Assembly: GCA_947487845.1 (NCBI GenBank)
Contig: CANKYC010000003.1
Coordinates: 1 to 32,574 of the forward strand
Reading direction: 5' to 3'
Origin: Rickettsiales bacterium
GTDB taxonomy: Bacteria; Pseudomonadota; Alphaproteobacteria; Rickettsiales; UBA1997
DNA: 32,574 nt
The notes beneath the pieces are model-generated. The model made no database searches. It saw nothing but the letters and a program-made list of their open reading frames with translations, and had not been told where the DNA came from. Below are positions 24,948 to 32,574 of this stretch, in pieces. The position numbers and the translations under genes are program-made. Position 1 is the stretch's first letter. Each line of letters begins with the position of its first letter.

Positions 24948-24965
24948 AAGATAAGTAAATTGTAA
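24948..24965 (+). repeat. 18-bp direct repeat, right copy
   Basis: Identical to 23585-23602. It abuts the palindrome at 24964-25058. Confidence 0.8.
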
Positions 24966-25058
24966 AAACCTCGATGTCACCCTGAGCCTGTCGAAGGGTG
25001 ATTCAAGCCTGAAGCTAGAATCACCCTTCGACAGGCTCAGGGTGACATCGAGGTTTTT
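24964..25058. repeat. Dispersed palindrome, 41-bp perfect arms
   Basis: AAAAACCTCGATGTCACCCT... (24964-25004) pairs exactly with 25018-25058. It contains the family core GTCACCCTGAG / CTCAGGGTGAC. It lies between the divergent P-loop gene and amiC, in an otherwise empty 364-bp interval (24823-25186). The remaining bases there show no gene. Confidence 0.93.
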
Positions 25059-25186
25059 TTACGGGGATTCTTTCAGTTGCAGAATTACCCATCCAACAAA
25101 CTAAAATAAGTTGCGCGAAAAAATCTAAAAATTAGAAGGTAGAATAAATATCTGCGCACTCATTTCCAATTCCCTAAATTTCAAAA

Positions 25187-26467
25187 ATGTATAATTTAAG
25201 ACACGTTAAAGCCGGCTTATTTATTGCTTTGGCAATGTGTTTTGTTGCGTCAAAAACTTGGGGCGAAATTGCGGAAGTTAAGATTAAAAAAATTGGCTTT
25301 AACGCCAAAAACCAGTTAGAAATTTTTATTTCTGATAAAAGTGAATTTAAAATTTTTACCTTAGAAAATCCTTCGCGTCTGGTGATTGACATTGCTAATG
25401 CCGATTTCGAAAAAACTAATTACCAACCAGCAATTCCCGCTTTCGCCACTTCATTTCGTAGTCGCAAAGGTGATGGTTCGCTGCGCTTGGTTTTTGATTT
25501 GAATCAAAAAATTTCCGTACAAAAATCTAATTTTGAAAAAGGAAAGATTACCGCTGAATTAGTTGGAATTGAAAGCGGCGCACAAACAACAGCGATTACA
25601 AAAGTTAAAACTATTGTAAAAAATGATGCCATTTCCGACAAGGTTCAGGAATTTGAAGTTCAAACTGAAAGAATTGTTAATCCTGATGGTTCGGCAAAAT
25701 ATATAGTAAGAAAAATTCCCAAAGGCGCGAATTATGAAACAAATGCAGTTTCAAATAAAACTTCTGCTGTTTTGCAAAGAATGCCAATTATCGTAATTGA
25801 TTCTGGTCACGGCGGCAAAGATCCCGGAACAATTGGAACTTTTGCCCGCACCAAAGAAAAAAACCTGACTTTGTCTTACGCCAAAGAACTCGGTAAACAG
25901 CTAATAAATACCAAACGCTATAAAGTTTATTTAACTCGCGATGAAGATAATTTTATTCCTTTGCGCAAACGCGTACAAATCGCCCGCAAAAAGAAAGCTG
26001 ATTTATTTATTTCGCTTCACGCCGACTCAATCCCTAATTCTCAAGTTGCTGGTTTTTCAATTTATACTTTATCCGAAAAATCTTCTGACAAACAGGCTGA
26101 ATTATTAGCTCAAAAAGAAAACCGCGTTGATATTATTAACGGCATGAATTTTTCTGGCGCTAGCCAAGACATCATGAAAACTTTAATTGATTTATCACAA
26201 CGCGACACTATGAATGGCTCGGCGCGATTCGCTAATATCGCCATCAAATCAATTAAAAATTCCGAAATAAATATTCTGCAAAACACTCACAGATTTGCCG
26301 GCTTTGAGGTTTTAACTGCGCCCGACATGATTTCGGTTTTGATTGAACTTGGGTATTTATCGAGCAAAGAAGAGGAAAAACTTCTAAACAGTCTTACATA
26401 CAAGCGCAAAGTGGCGGAAAGTCTGACCAAAGCGATTGATGAATATTTTTCTAAAAACAAAACTTAA
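25187..26467 (+). CDS. amiC: N-acetylmuramoyl-L-alanine amidase, AmiC type
   Basis: This periplasmic zinc amidase cleaves the stem peptide from MurNAc and separates daughter cells. The 426-residue protein has a signal sequence (about 1-26), an AMIN septal-targeting domain (about 28-115, containing FTLENPSRLVIDI), a linker, and an Amidase_3 domain (about 200-422). Probable zinc ligands are H208 in DSGHGGKDPG, E224 in TKEKN and H278 in SLHADS; the ELGYLSSKEEE segment carries the catalytic Glu. It sits 6 bp before the PBP1A gene, a pairing frequent in alphaproteobacteria, so synthesis and cleavage enzymes appear cotranscribed. Confidence 0.95.
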   Translation: MYNLRHVKAGLFIALAMCFVASKTWGEIAEVKIKKIGFNAKNQLEIFISDKSEFKIFTLENPSRLVIDIANADFEKTNYQPAIPAFATSFRSRKGDGSLRLVFDLNQKISVQKSNFEKGKITAELVGIESGAQTTAITKVKTIVKNDAISDKVQEFEVQTERIVNPDGSAKYIVRKIPKGANYETNAVSNKTSAVLQRMPIIVIDSGHGGKDPGTIGTFARTKEKNLTLSYAKELGKQLINTKRYKVYLTRDEDNFIPLRKRVQIARKKKADLFISLHADSIPNSQVAGFSIYTLSEKSSDKQAELLAQKENRVDIINGMNFSGASQDIMKTLIDLSQRDTMNGSARFANIAIKSIKNSEINILQNTHRFAGFEVLTAPDMISVLIELGYLSSKEEEKLLNSLTYKRKVAESLTKAIDEYFSKNKT

Positions 26468-26473
26468 AAAACA

Positions 26474-28942
26474 GTGACCAGATCAAGAAAAAAATTAAAA
26501 AAAACCTTGGGCGCATTATTTGCGGTAGGCATTTTTGCGACTCTTATTTTAATCACTTTCGGATTTTTCTTATTTAAAAAATATAGCGAAAACCTGCCTG
26601 ATTACGAGCAGCTAAAAAATTACAACCCAATGATTACAACCCGTCTTTACGCGGCTGACGGCTCATTAATTAGTGAATTTTCTAAAGAAAAAAGAATTTT
26701 CGTTCCAATCGATACAATTCCAAAAGATTTAATTAACGCCTTTTTGGCGGCAGAAGATGCCAATTTCTACAAACATTCCGGCATTGATCCTTTGGCGATT
26801 TTTAGAACTTCGGTACAAAATTTCTTTTCGATAATGAAAGGCGATAGTTCAATGGGCGGCGCTTCGACAATCACCCAGCAAGTTGTAAAAAACTTTTTAT
26901 TAACCCGCGAAAGAACTTTTGAACGTAAAATTAAAGAAGCAATTTTGGCTTTTCGCATGTCGCAAACTTTTTCCAAAGACCGCATTTTGGAACTTTATTT
27001 AAACCAAATTTATTTAGGCTCTGGCGCTTACGGAGTTGCAGCTGCGGCGCAAGTTTACTTTAATAAATCAATTGATGATTTAACGACTGAAGAAGCAGCT
27101 TTACTTGCAACTTTGCCTAAAGCTCCTTCTAAACTTGATCCGCGTAAAAATATTGAAAAAGCCAAAGTGCGCCGCAATTGGGTAATTGAGCGCATGGTGG
27201 AAAATGGTTTTATCGATGAAAAAACTGGCGTTGAAGCTTCGGAAAAACCAATCTCGCTTAAAGTTAAAGACAGTGACGAAATTACTAAAGCCAACTTCTT
27301 TTCTGACTCAGTTAAAAAAGAATTAACTCAACTTTACGGTTCAGATTCAGTTTTTGAAAATGGCATTGTGGTTCGCACCACGCTTGATCCGCGCTTGCAA
27401 AAAATTGCTTCAAGAGCATTTGATGCCGGTATTGAAGAATATGACCAAAAACATGGTTATCGCGGCGCTTTAACTAAAATTGACGCAAATGGAAATTGGC
27501 AAGAAGAGTTGCAAAAATTTGATCCAAAAAAACTTTATAAAGAAACTTGGAGCAAAGCCATTGTGCTTTCTTTGTCGAAAGACATCGCCGCAATTGGCGT
27601 TGAAAATGGCGCTTTAGGTTCAATTGAATTTTCTTCGCTGAAATGGGCGCGTAAATATCGCAGTGTTAATTCGGTTGGTCCGGCTCCAAAAAAGATCGCC
27701 GATGTTTTGGCGGTTGGCGATGTTGTGTTAGTTGAAAAATCGGAGAAAGGCGAAAATTATTTCTTGCGCCAAGTTCCAGAAGTTAACGGCGCGCTTTTAG
27801 CAATGGATCCGCACACCGGCCGTGTTTTAGCAATGATGGGCGGCTACGTTGACACGCCAAACCAGTTTAACCGCGCCACGCAAGCGATGCGTCAACCCGG
27901 TTCAACCATGAAAACTTTTGGTTACATCGCCGCTCTTGAAAATGGCATGACTCCGGCGAGCGTGATTATGGATGAAGAAATTTCTCTAAATCAAGGTTTT
28001 GCGCTGCCGCCTTATCGCCCAAGCAACTATTCTGGACAATATTACGGACCAACAACTTTGCGTATTGGTCTTGAACAATCGCGCAACGTTACAACTGTAA
28101 GAATGGCGGATCAAGTTGGTTTGGATAAAGTTGTTGATGTGATAAAAAAATTCGGCGTTAGCGACAATCCACAAAAAATTTATTCCCTAGTTTTAGGTTC
28201 GACCGAAACAACAATGGTGCGCCTTGTTACTGCTTATTCTATGATGGTAAATGGTGGCAAAAAAATCTCGCCTTTGATGATTGAAAAAATTCAGGATCGC
28301 GACGGCAAAACAATTTATCGCCGCGACAAAAGAGAATGTAGATCTTGTTCAATTGCCAATCTCAATGATTATGTTTCCAAAGATGTCAGCGAATTGCCGG
28401 TGCCATTTTTAGATGAAAATAAAGAACAAGTTACTGATTCTGCAACCGCTTATCAAATCACCTCAATGCTGCAAGGCGTTGTTGAACGCGGAACGGCGGC
28501 ACGCGCCAAATCGGTTGGTAAAATTATCGGCGGTAAAACAGGTACGACAAATAATTCATACGATTCTTGGTTTATTGGCTTTTCACCAGATTTAGTAACC
28601 GCAGTTTACATTGGTTTTGACACGCCAAAAACTTTGGGCTCTGAAGAAACTGGCGCTTCGGTGGCGCTTCCTGTTTTCATCAACTTTATGAAAGAGGCTT
28701 TGAAAAATACTCCTTCAACTCCATTTCGCGTTCCTAACACGGTTAAATTTGTAAAGATTGATCGCACAAGTGGAAAATATCCAACACCATTAACGCCTAA
28801 AGAGCGGGTGTTTTTTGAAGCTTTTAAAATGGACGATACAATTTCCAGCGCCGATTCATCGGATAATGCCAGTGACGACGCCGAAGAAGATGATGGATTT
28901 GGCGACAAAACCTCAGATTCCGACCCGACGGGAATTTATTAA
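26474..28942 (+). CDS. mrcA: Penicillin-binding protein 1A
   Basis: This bifunctional peptidoglycan synthase has 822 residues, beginning at GTG 6 bp after amiC. A cytoplasmic basic tail and one membrane helix (about 13-35) lead to the glycosyltransferase domain, with AAEDANFYKHSGID and GGASTITQQVVKNF. An OB-like insert follows, then the transpeptidase domain: catalytic Ser in GSTMK, the SRN triad motif in EQSRNVTT, and GKTGTTN. The acidic C-terminal tail (DDAEEDDGFGD) is poorly ordered. The frame is intact. The LpoA-like lipoprotein at 14696-15973 is a candidate activator. Confidence 0.97.
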   Translation: MTRSRKKLKKTLGALFAVGIFATLILITFGFFLFKKYSENLPDYEQLKNYNPMITTRLYAADGSLISEFSKEKRIFVPIDTIPKDLINAFLAAEDANFYKHSGIDPLAIFRTSVQNFFSIMKGDSSMGGASTITQQVVKNFLLTRERTFERKIKEAILAFRMSQTFSKDRILELYLNQIYLGSGAYGVAAAAQVYFNKSIDDLTTEEAALLATLPKAPSKLDPRKNIEKAKVRRNWVIERMVENGFIDEKTGVEASEKPISLKVKDSDEITKANFFSDSVKKELTQLYGSDSVFENGIVVRTTLDPRLQKIASRAFDAGIEEYDQKHGYRGALTKIDANGNWQEELQKFDPKKLYKETWSKAIVLSLSKDIAAIGVENGALGSIEFSSLKWARKYRSVNSVGPAPKKIADVLAVGDVVLVEKSEKGENYFLRQVPEVNGALLAMDPHTGRVLAMMGGYVDTPNQFNRATQAMRQPGSTMKTFGYIAALENGMTPASVIMDEEISLNQGFALPPYRPSNYSGQYYGPTTLRIGLEQSRNVTTVRMADQVGLDKVVDVIKKFGVSDNPQKIYSLVLGSTETTMVRLVTAYSMMVNGGKKISPLMIEKIQDRDGKTIYRRDKRECRSCSIANLNDYVSKDVSELPVPFLDENKEQVTDSATAYQITSMLQGVVERGTAARAKSVGKIIGGKTGTTNNSYDSWFIGFSPDLVTAVYIGFDTPKTLGSEETGASVALPVFINFMKEALKNTPSTPFRVPNTVKFVKIDRTSGKYPTPLTPKERVFFEAFKMDDTISSADSSDNASDDAEEDDGFGDKTSDSDPTGIY

Positions 28943-29027
28943 AATATTCCCGATATTATGAAAAATTTTACCAAAAAGACAAATGCTATAGAAGGGTTTA
29001 TTTTTGGGTTTGGTAAGGTTGATATGA

Positions 29028-29131
29028 TTTTGTCGAAGGGTGATTCTAAGAGCCCGTCCTAAGATCGAAGCCTTAAATCACCCTTCGACAAACTCAGGGT
29101 GACATCTATTGTGTCTTAAGGGATAATCACC
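29028..29131 (-). mobile_element. MITE-like palindromic element, copy 3, truncated
   Basis: Read on the minus strand it begins GGTGATTATCCCTTAAGACA, identical to copies 1 and 2, and runs through the same palindromic core. The other end decays and carries an extra GAGCCCGTCC segment. The surrounding 28943-29214 interval holds no convincing gene. It lies between PBP1A and the R-M genes. Confidence 0.65.
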
Positions 29132-29214
29132 GTTTTTTTAAAACAAAAAATCTATTGCAAGTTCATCAATTTACCAAATGAATTAATTCAACAAAACTTT
29201 ACCAGCATAAGCCT

Positions 29215-30138
29215 ATGAAACAAAGAAACGTAAGGATTTCCAAGATTCAGGATAAACAATTAGATTTTGGTCAAGTTATTAATATTTTAACAAGTTCGGT
29301 AAAAAAAACCGCTAAACCAAAATTCACTTTCATTGATTTGTTTGCTGGGATTGGTGGCTTTCATTTAGCTGCTTCGCAGAATGGCGGCAATTGTGTTATG
29401 GCTTGCGAAATAGACAAGGCGGCAAAACAAACTTATTTAGCCAACCATAAAGTAAAAAACTTTGTTGAAGATATAACGAAGATAAAAACAAAAGACATTC
29501 CAGATCACGATTTACTTTGCGCTGGTTTTCCTTGTCAGCCTTTCTCACAAGCGGGATTTAAAAAAGGTTTTGATGACATAAGAGGCACTTTATTTTTTTA
29601 CATTGCCGAAATTATCAGGGTTAAAAAGCCAAAAGCATTTTTTTTAGAAAATGTAAGACATCTCTTAAATCACGATGACGGCAGAACATTTGCCAAGATA
29701 AAGGAAGTCTTAGAAGAGCTTGGATATTCTTTTTCTTATAAGATAGTTAAAGCCTCTGATTTTGGACTTCCTCAACATCGTCCAAGGCTTTTTATGGTTG
29801 GGTTTAAAAACAAAAAAACTAAATTTGAATTTCCCGAAAAAATACCTTTAAAAGCGACGATGTCAGATATTTTTGGGGAACCTTGCAATAAAACTATTGG
29901 ATTCACCCTTAGAGTTGGTGGCAGGGGTTCTAAAATTGATGATAGGAGAAATTGGGATAGATATTTGGTTGGTGGCAAAGAATACAAGATTCAGTCGAAA
30001 GATGGCGTAAAAATGATGGGCTTTCCCTCTGATTTTAAATTTCCTGTTTCCGAAACGCAGGCAATGAAGCAACTAGGAAATAGCGTTGCCGTTCCAGCAA
30101 TCAGTAAAACAATTGAAGCAATCACAAAATACTTATGA
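29215..30138 (+). CDS. DNA (cytosine-5) methyltransferase, type II R-M
   Basis: This enzyme transfers a methyl group from S-adenosylmethionine to C5 of cytosine in a specific site, protecting the host from the partner endonuclease. The 307-residue protein has motif I FIDLFAGIGGFHLA, the catalytic motif IV GFPCQPFSQAGF with its Cys, motif VI FFLENVRHLL, motif VIII QHRPRLFMVG, a short target-recognition region (about 225-265, containing TLRVGGRGS), and motifs IX-X ending GNSVAVPAI. The recognition site cannot be read off the sequence. The gene overlaps the next one by 4 bp (ATGA). An N-terminal extension of about 38 residues precedes motif I. Confidence 0.96.
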   Translation: MKQRNVRISKIQDKQLDFGQVINILTSSVKKTAKPKFTFIDLFAGIGGFHLAASQNGGNCVMACEIDKAAKQTYLANHKVKNFVEDITKIKTKDIPDHDLLCAGFPCQPFSQAGFKKGFDDIRGTLFFYIAEIIRVKKPKAFFLENVRHLLNHDDGRTFAKIKEVLEELGYSFSYKIVKASDFGLPQHRPRLFMVGFKNKKTKFEFPEKIPLKATMSDIFGEPCNKTIGFTLRVGGRGSKIDDRRNWDRYLVGGKEYKIQSKDGVKMMGFPSDFKFPVSETQAMKQLGNSVAVPAISKTIEAITKYL

Positions 30139-30737
30139 GCGAAATTTTTGAGATTTTAAAGCTAGGCGATAAAGAGCTACATAATCTTTTTAAAGAAATT
30201 ATAAACAAAGCAACTTATACGAGTCCTAGTCAACTAATTAGCGATTGTTGGGCTGAATACGAAAAACAATCAGGGAACAAATCTGCTGACTCTTCTAAAA
30301 ATAAAAACGGGCAATTCCTAGAGTTATTGGTTCAATACATACTTTGCAAAAACGATATTTTACCTTTTTACAAACAAGCAAAAGTTGCCTTTGTTCCCAA
30401 TGTAAATTTTGACGCGCTGTTATACACGAAAGAAATTGGCTCGATAGTTTTAAGTATAAAAACCTCGTTAAGGGAAAGATATAAACAAGCCGATTTAGAA
30501 GCTATCGCACTAAAACAAGTTCACCGCAGATCAAAAACTTTTTTGCTTACGCTTTCTGACGAATATTTGAGCATAAACAAAAAAATAGAAAAAGGTGATG
30601 TAGCTGGCTTGGAAAAAGCCATAAATTGCCGCAATAGTGATTTTGATTTGTTTATAGAGGAGTTGAAAAAATACACTTTTATCGAGGCTGGAAGCGTTGA
30701 AATAGTTATTGGTAATTTACTAAAACAGAAAAAATAA
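30135..30737 (+). CDS. Putative type II restriction endonuclease
   Basis: This 200-residue protein is coupled to the methyltransferase by an ATGA overlap, which strongly suggests it is the cognate endonuclease. A possible PD-(D/E)XK core is E63 in the FLELLVQYIL helix, D93 in NVNFDALLY, and K109 in the strand IVLSIKTS, followed by LRERYKQADLEAIALKQVHR. The KTSLRERYKQAD segment is, as I recall, shared by some type II endonucleases. The family was not identified with certainty, and it could be a related accessory nuclease. Confidence 0.78.
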   Translation: MSEIFEILKLGDKELHNLFKEIINKATYTSPSQLISDCWAEYEKQSGNKSADSSKNKNGQFLELLVQYILCKNDILPFYKQAKVAFVPNVNFDALLYTKEIGSIVLSIKTSLRERYKQADLEAIALKQVHRRSKTFLLTLSDEYLSINKKIEKGDVAGLEKAINCRNSDFDLFIEELKKYTFIEAGSVEIVIGNLLKQKK

Positions 30738-30811
30738 GAATAATCAATCAACTCAATAAGAAGTCTCGAAGCCTTCGAATTTAAAAAGATTAAACTATTA
30801 AAAACTACCAA

Positions 30812-32574
30812 ATGACCGCCTTACAAAATCTATTAAAAACCCTTCGTCAAAATTCTTTAAGCCCGCGCGAACAAGGCACTTATTTTGAAGAATTGGCAAT
30901 TAAATATTTTCAAAACGAGCCTTTTTACCAACAGCTTTTTTCTTCGGTTCAAACTTATTCAAATTGGGCAGATGAGCAAAATTTAGCTGGACAAAAAATA
31001 GATCGGCGCGACGCAGGAATTGACTTGGTTGCCACAACTCACGGAACCAACGAATTTCACGCCATTCAATGCAAATTTTACGAAGAAACCTACCGCATTC
31101 AAAAATCTGACATCGACAGTTTTTTCACCGCTTCGGGCAAAAAACAATTCAGCCAAAGAATCATCGTTGCCACAACCAACAATTGGTCCGAGCATGCTGA
31201 AGATGCGCTACAAAATCAACAACCACCCGTCACCAAAATTGATCTAAACGATTTAGAAAATAGCCAAATTGATTGGTCAAAATACCAACCAAACCAGCAG
31301 CCGATTTTAAAGAAAAAGAAAGATCTGCGCGACCATCAAAAAGCTGCCCTAAAATCAGTTGAAGAAGGTTTGCGGGAAGCGGCTCGCGGCAAGTTAATCA
31401 TGGCTTGCGGCACTGGAAAAACTTTCACCTCTTTAAAAATTGCCGAAAAACTAGCGGGCAAAAACAAGCGAGTTTTGTTTTTAGTCCCTTCGCTTTCGCT
31501 ACTTTCTCAAACCCTAACCGAATGGACGCAAGAAAGCGCAACGCCCCTAAACAGCTTCGCCGTTTGTTCTGACTCCGACGTTGGCAAGAAACGAAAAAAT
31601 GAAGACGACATCGTCCAAACCTTCACTCACGAACTGCGCTACCCCGCAACCACCAACTCTGCGCGCCTAGCTTTTGAAATGCAAAAACGCCACGACTCGC
31701 ACCACATGAGCGTTGTATTTTCAACCTACCACTCAATTGAGGTAATTTCTAAAGCCCAAAAAAATCACGGCCTCGAAGATTTTGACCTAATCATTTGCGA
31801 CGAAGCGCACCGCACCACCGGACAAACTTTTGATGACAAAGACGAATCAAATTTTGTGCAAGTTCACGACGCTAATTTCATCAAATCAGCCAAGCGCCTT
31901 TACATGACGGCAACGCCGCGCATCTACGGCAATGAAGCCAAAGCCGTTGCTGAAAAAGATAAAATTGCTATTTGTTCAATGGATGACGAAGCGCTTTACG
32001 GCGAAACACTTTTCACCATCAATTTTTCTGAAGCCGTAAAACAAGGCTTACTGGTTGATTACAAAGTAATCGTCTTGGCCGTTGATTCTCAACATGTCAG
32101 CGACCGCCTTCAACATTTATTAAAAGACGAAAACAACGCGCTTAAAGTTGACGACGCCGCAAGAATCATTGGCTGTTGGAAAGCGCTTTCAAAACAAGAC
32201 ACGCAAGAAGATTTAACCGACGACCAAAACCCAATGCGCCGCGGGGTTGCTTTTTGCCAAGTGATTGAACCGCAAAACACCACTTCAAAAACCAATAAAG
32301 TCAGCTCCAAAAAAATCTCCAGCATGTTTTCGGCGGTTGTCGAAGAATATAAAAAGCAAGAAGCTGCCAGCGACCAACTCGCAACCAAACTAGTTTGCGA
32401 AGCCGCGCACGTTGACGGCTCAATGAATGCCAGCCAAAAAGAAGAAAAACTAAATTGGTTAAAAGAAGAAGCCCCACAAAACACCTGCCGCATTTTAAGC
32501 AACGTGCGCTGCCTTTCTGAAGGTGTTGACGTGCCAGCTTTGGACGCAGTTTTGTTTTTAACCCCAAGAAATTC
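30812..32574 (+). CDS. Type ISP-like restriction enzyme, N-terminal part
   Basis: The gene is open from ATG 30812 to the window end (587 codons), so it is partial only because the window stops. The N-terminal Mrr-like nuclease domain has DAGIDLV (67-73) and AIQCKF with K88. A superfamily 2 helicase/translocase follows: Walker A ACGTGKT (198-204), DEAH (330-333), TATP (366-369) and a motif V-like SEGVDVPALDAVLFL near the end. This order matches single-polypeptide type ISP enzymes, in which an adenine methyltransferase and recognition domain come next. That half is outside the window. A nuclease-helicase defence protein without a methylase remains possible. It follows the type II system by 74 bp, and its third codon positions look more C-rich. 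Confidence 0.85.
   Translation, partial: MTALQNLLKTLRQNSLSPREQGTYFEELAIKYFQNEPFYQQLFSSVQTYSNWADEQNLAGQKIDRRDAGIDLVATTHGTNEFHAIQCKFYEETYRIQKSDIDSFFTASGKKQFSQRIIVATTNNWSEHAEDALQNQQPPVTKIDLNDLENSQIDWSKYQPNQQPILKKKKDLRDHQKAALKSVEEGLREAARGKLIMACGTGKTFTSLKIAEKLAGKNKRVLFLVPSLSLLSQTLTEWTQESATPLNSFAVCSDSDVGKKRKNEDDIVQTFTHELRYPATTNSARLAFEMQKRHDSHHMSVVFSTYHSIEVISKAQKNHGLEDFDLIICDEAHRTTGQTFDDKDESNFVQVHDANFIKSAKRLYMTATPRIYGNEAKAVAEKDKIAICSMDDEALYGETLFTINFSEAVKQGLLVDYKVIVLAVDSQHVSDRLQHLLKDENNALKVDDAARIIGCWKALSKQDTQEDLTDDQNPMRRGVAFCQVIEPQNTTSKTNKVSSKKISSMFSAVVEEYKKQEAASDQLATKLVCEAAHVDGSMNASQKEEKLNWLKEEAPQNTCRILSNVRCLSEGVDVPALDAVLFLTPRN

Noticed and set aside
28958-29062. 34-codon ORF after PBP1A that runs into MITE copy 3
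   Set aside because: There is no Shine-Dalgarno, and half of it is repeat sequence. Chance reading is likely.

Overview
The window looks like part of an AT-rich alphaproteobacterial chromosome, possibly a host-associated or reduced Rickettsiales/Holosporales-like lineage. The evidence is a RegB/RegA pair with alphaproteobacterial signatures, a stand-alone PntAA-type transhydrogenase subunit, a roughly 1600-residue NAD-glutamate dehydrogenase, an amidase–PBP1A pair, and many dispersed palindromic repeats. Taxonomy is inferred from gene content only.

Region 1 (about 1-4180) is accessory. It holds a retron-like cassette on the minus strand: a structured ncRNA candidate at 1799-1956, a small XRE-type HTH protein, and a reverse transcriptase with the retron NAxxH motif. 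Upstream of the cassette lies an intact IS1595-type insertion sequence (2194-3860) with 24-bp terminal inverted repeats, an 8-bp target duplication, and a membrane-protein passenger gene. The region abuts the 3' end of tRNA-Ser(GCU).

Region 2 (4183-23527) is mostly housekeeping. It contains tRNA-Ser, a tandem YceI protein, SecB, PntAA, tRNA-Leu(GAG), NAD-GDH, IF-3, YraN, RsmI, a divergent LpoA-like lipoprotein, TsaD, DnaB, RegA/RegB, an outer-membrane protein and GlmS. Two MITE-like elements (6123-6484) have ends resembling the IS termini. RegB stops after its phosphoacceptor helix region and has no ATPase domain, although the operon looks intact.

Region 3 (23585-28942) has an unrecognised P-loop protein bracketed by an 18-bp direct repeat, followed by the cell-wall pair AmiC and PBP1A. 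The LpoA-like protein in region 2 may serve PBP1A.

Region 4 (28943-32574) is a second defence area. It has a third MITE copy, a DNA cytosine methyltransferase overlapping a PD-(D/E)XK-like endonuclease (type II R-M), and the first 587 codons of a large nuclease-helicase resembling single-polypeptide type ISP restriction enzymes, cut by the window end.

The candidates most worth following up are the HTH retron with its ncRNA, the ATPase-less RegB, and the link between the IS and the palindromic elements.
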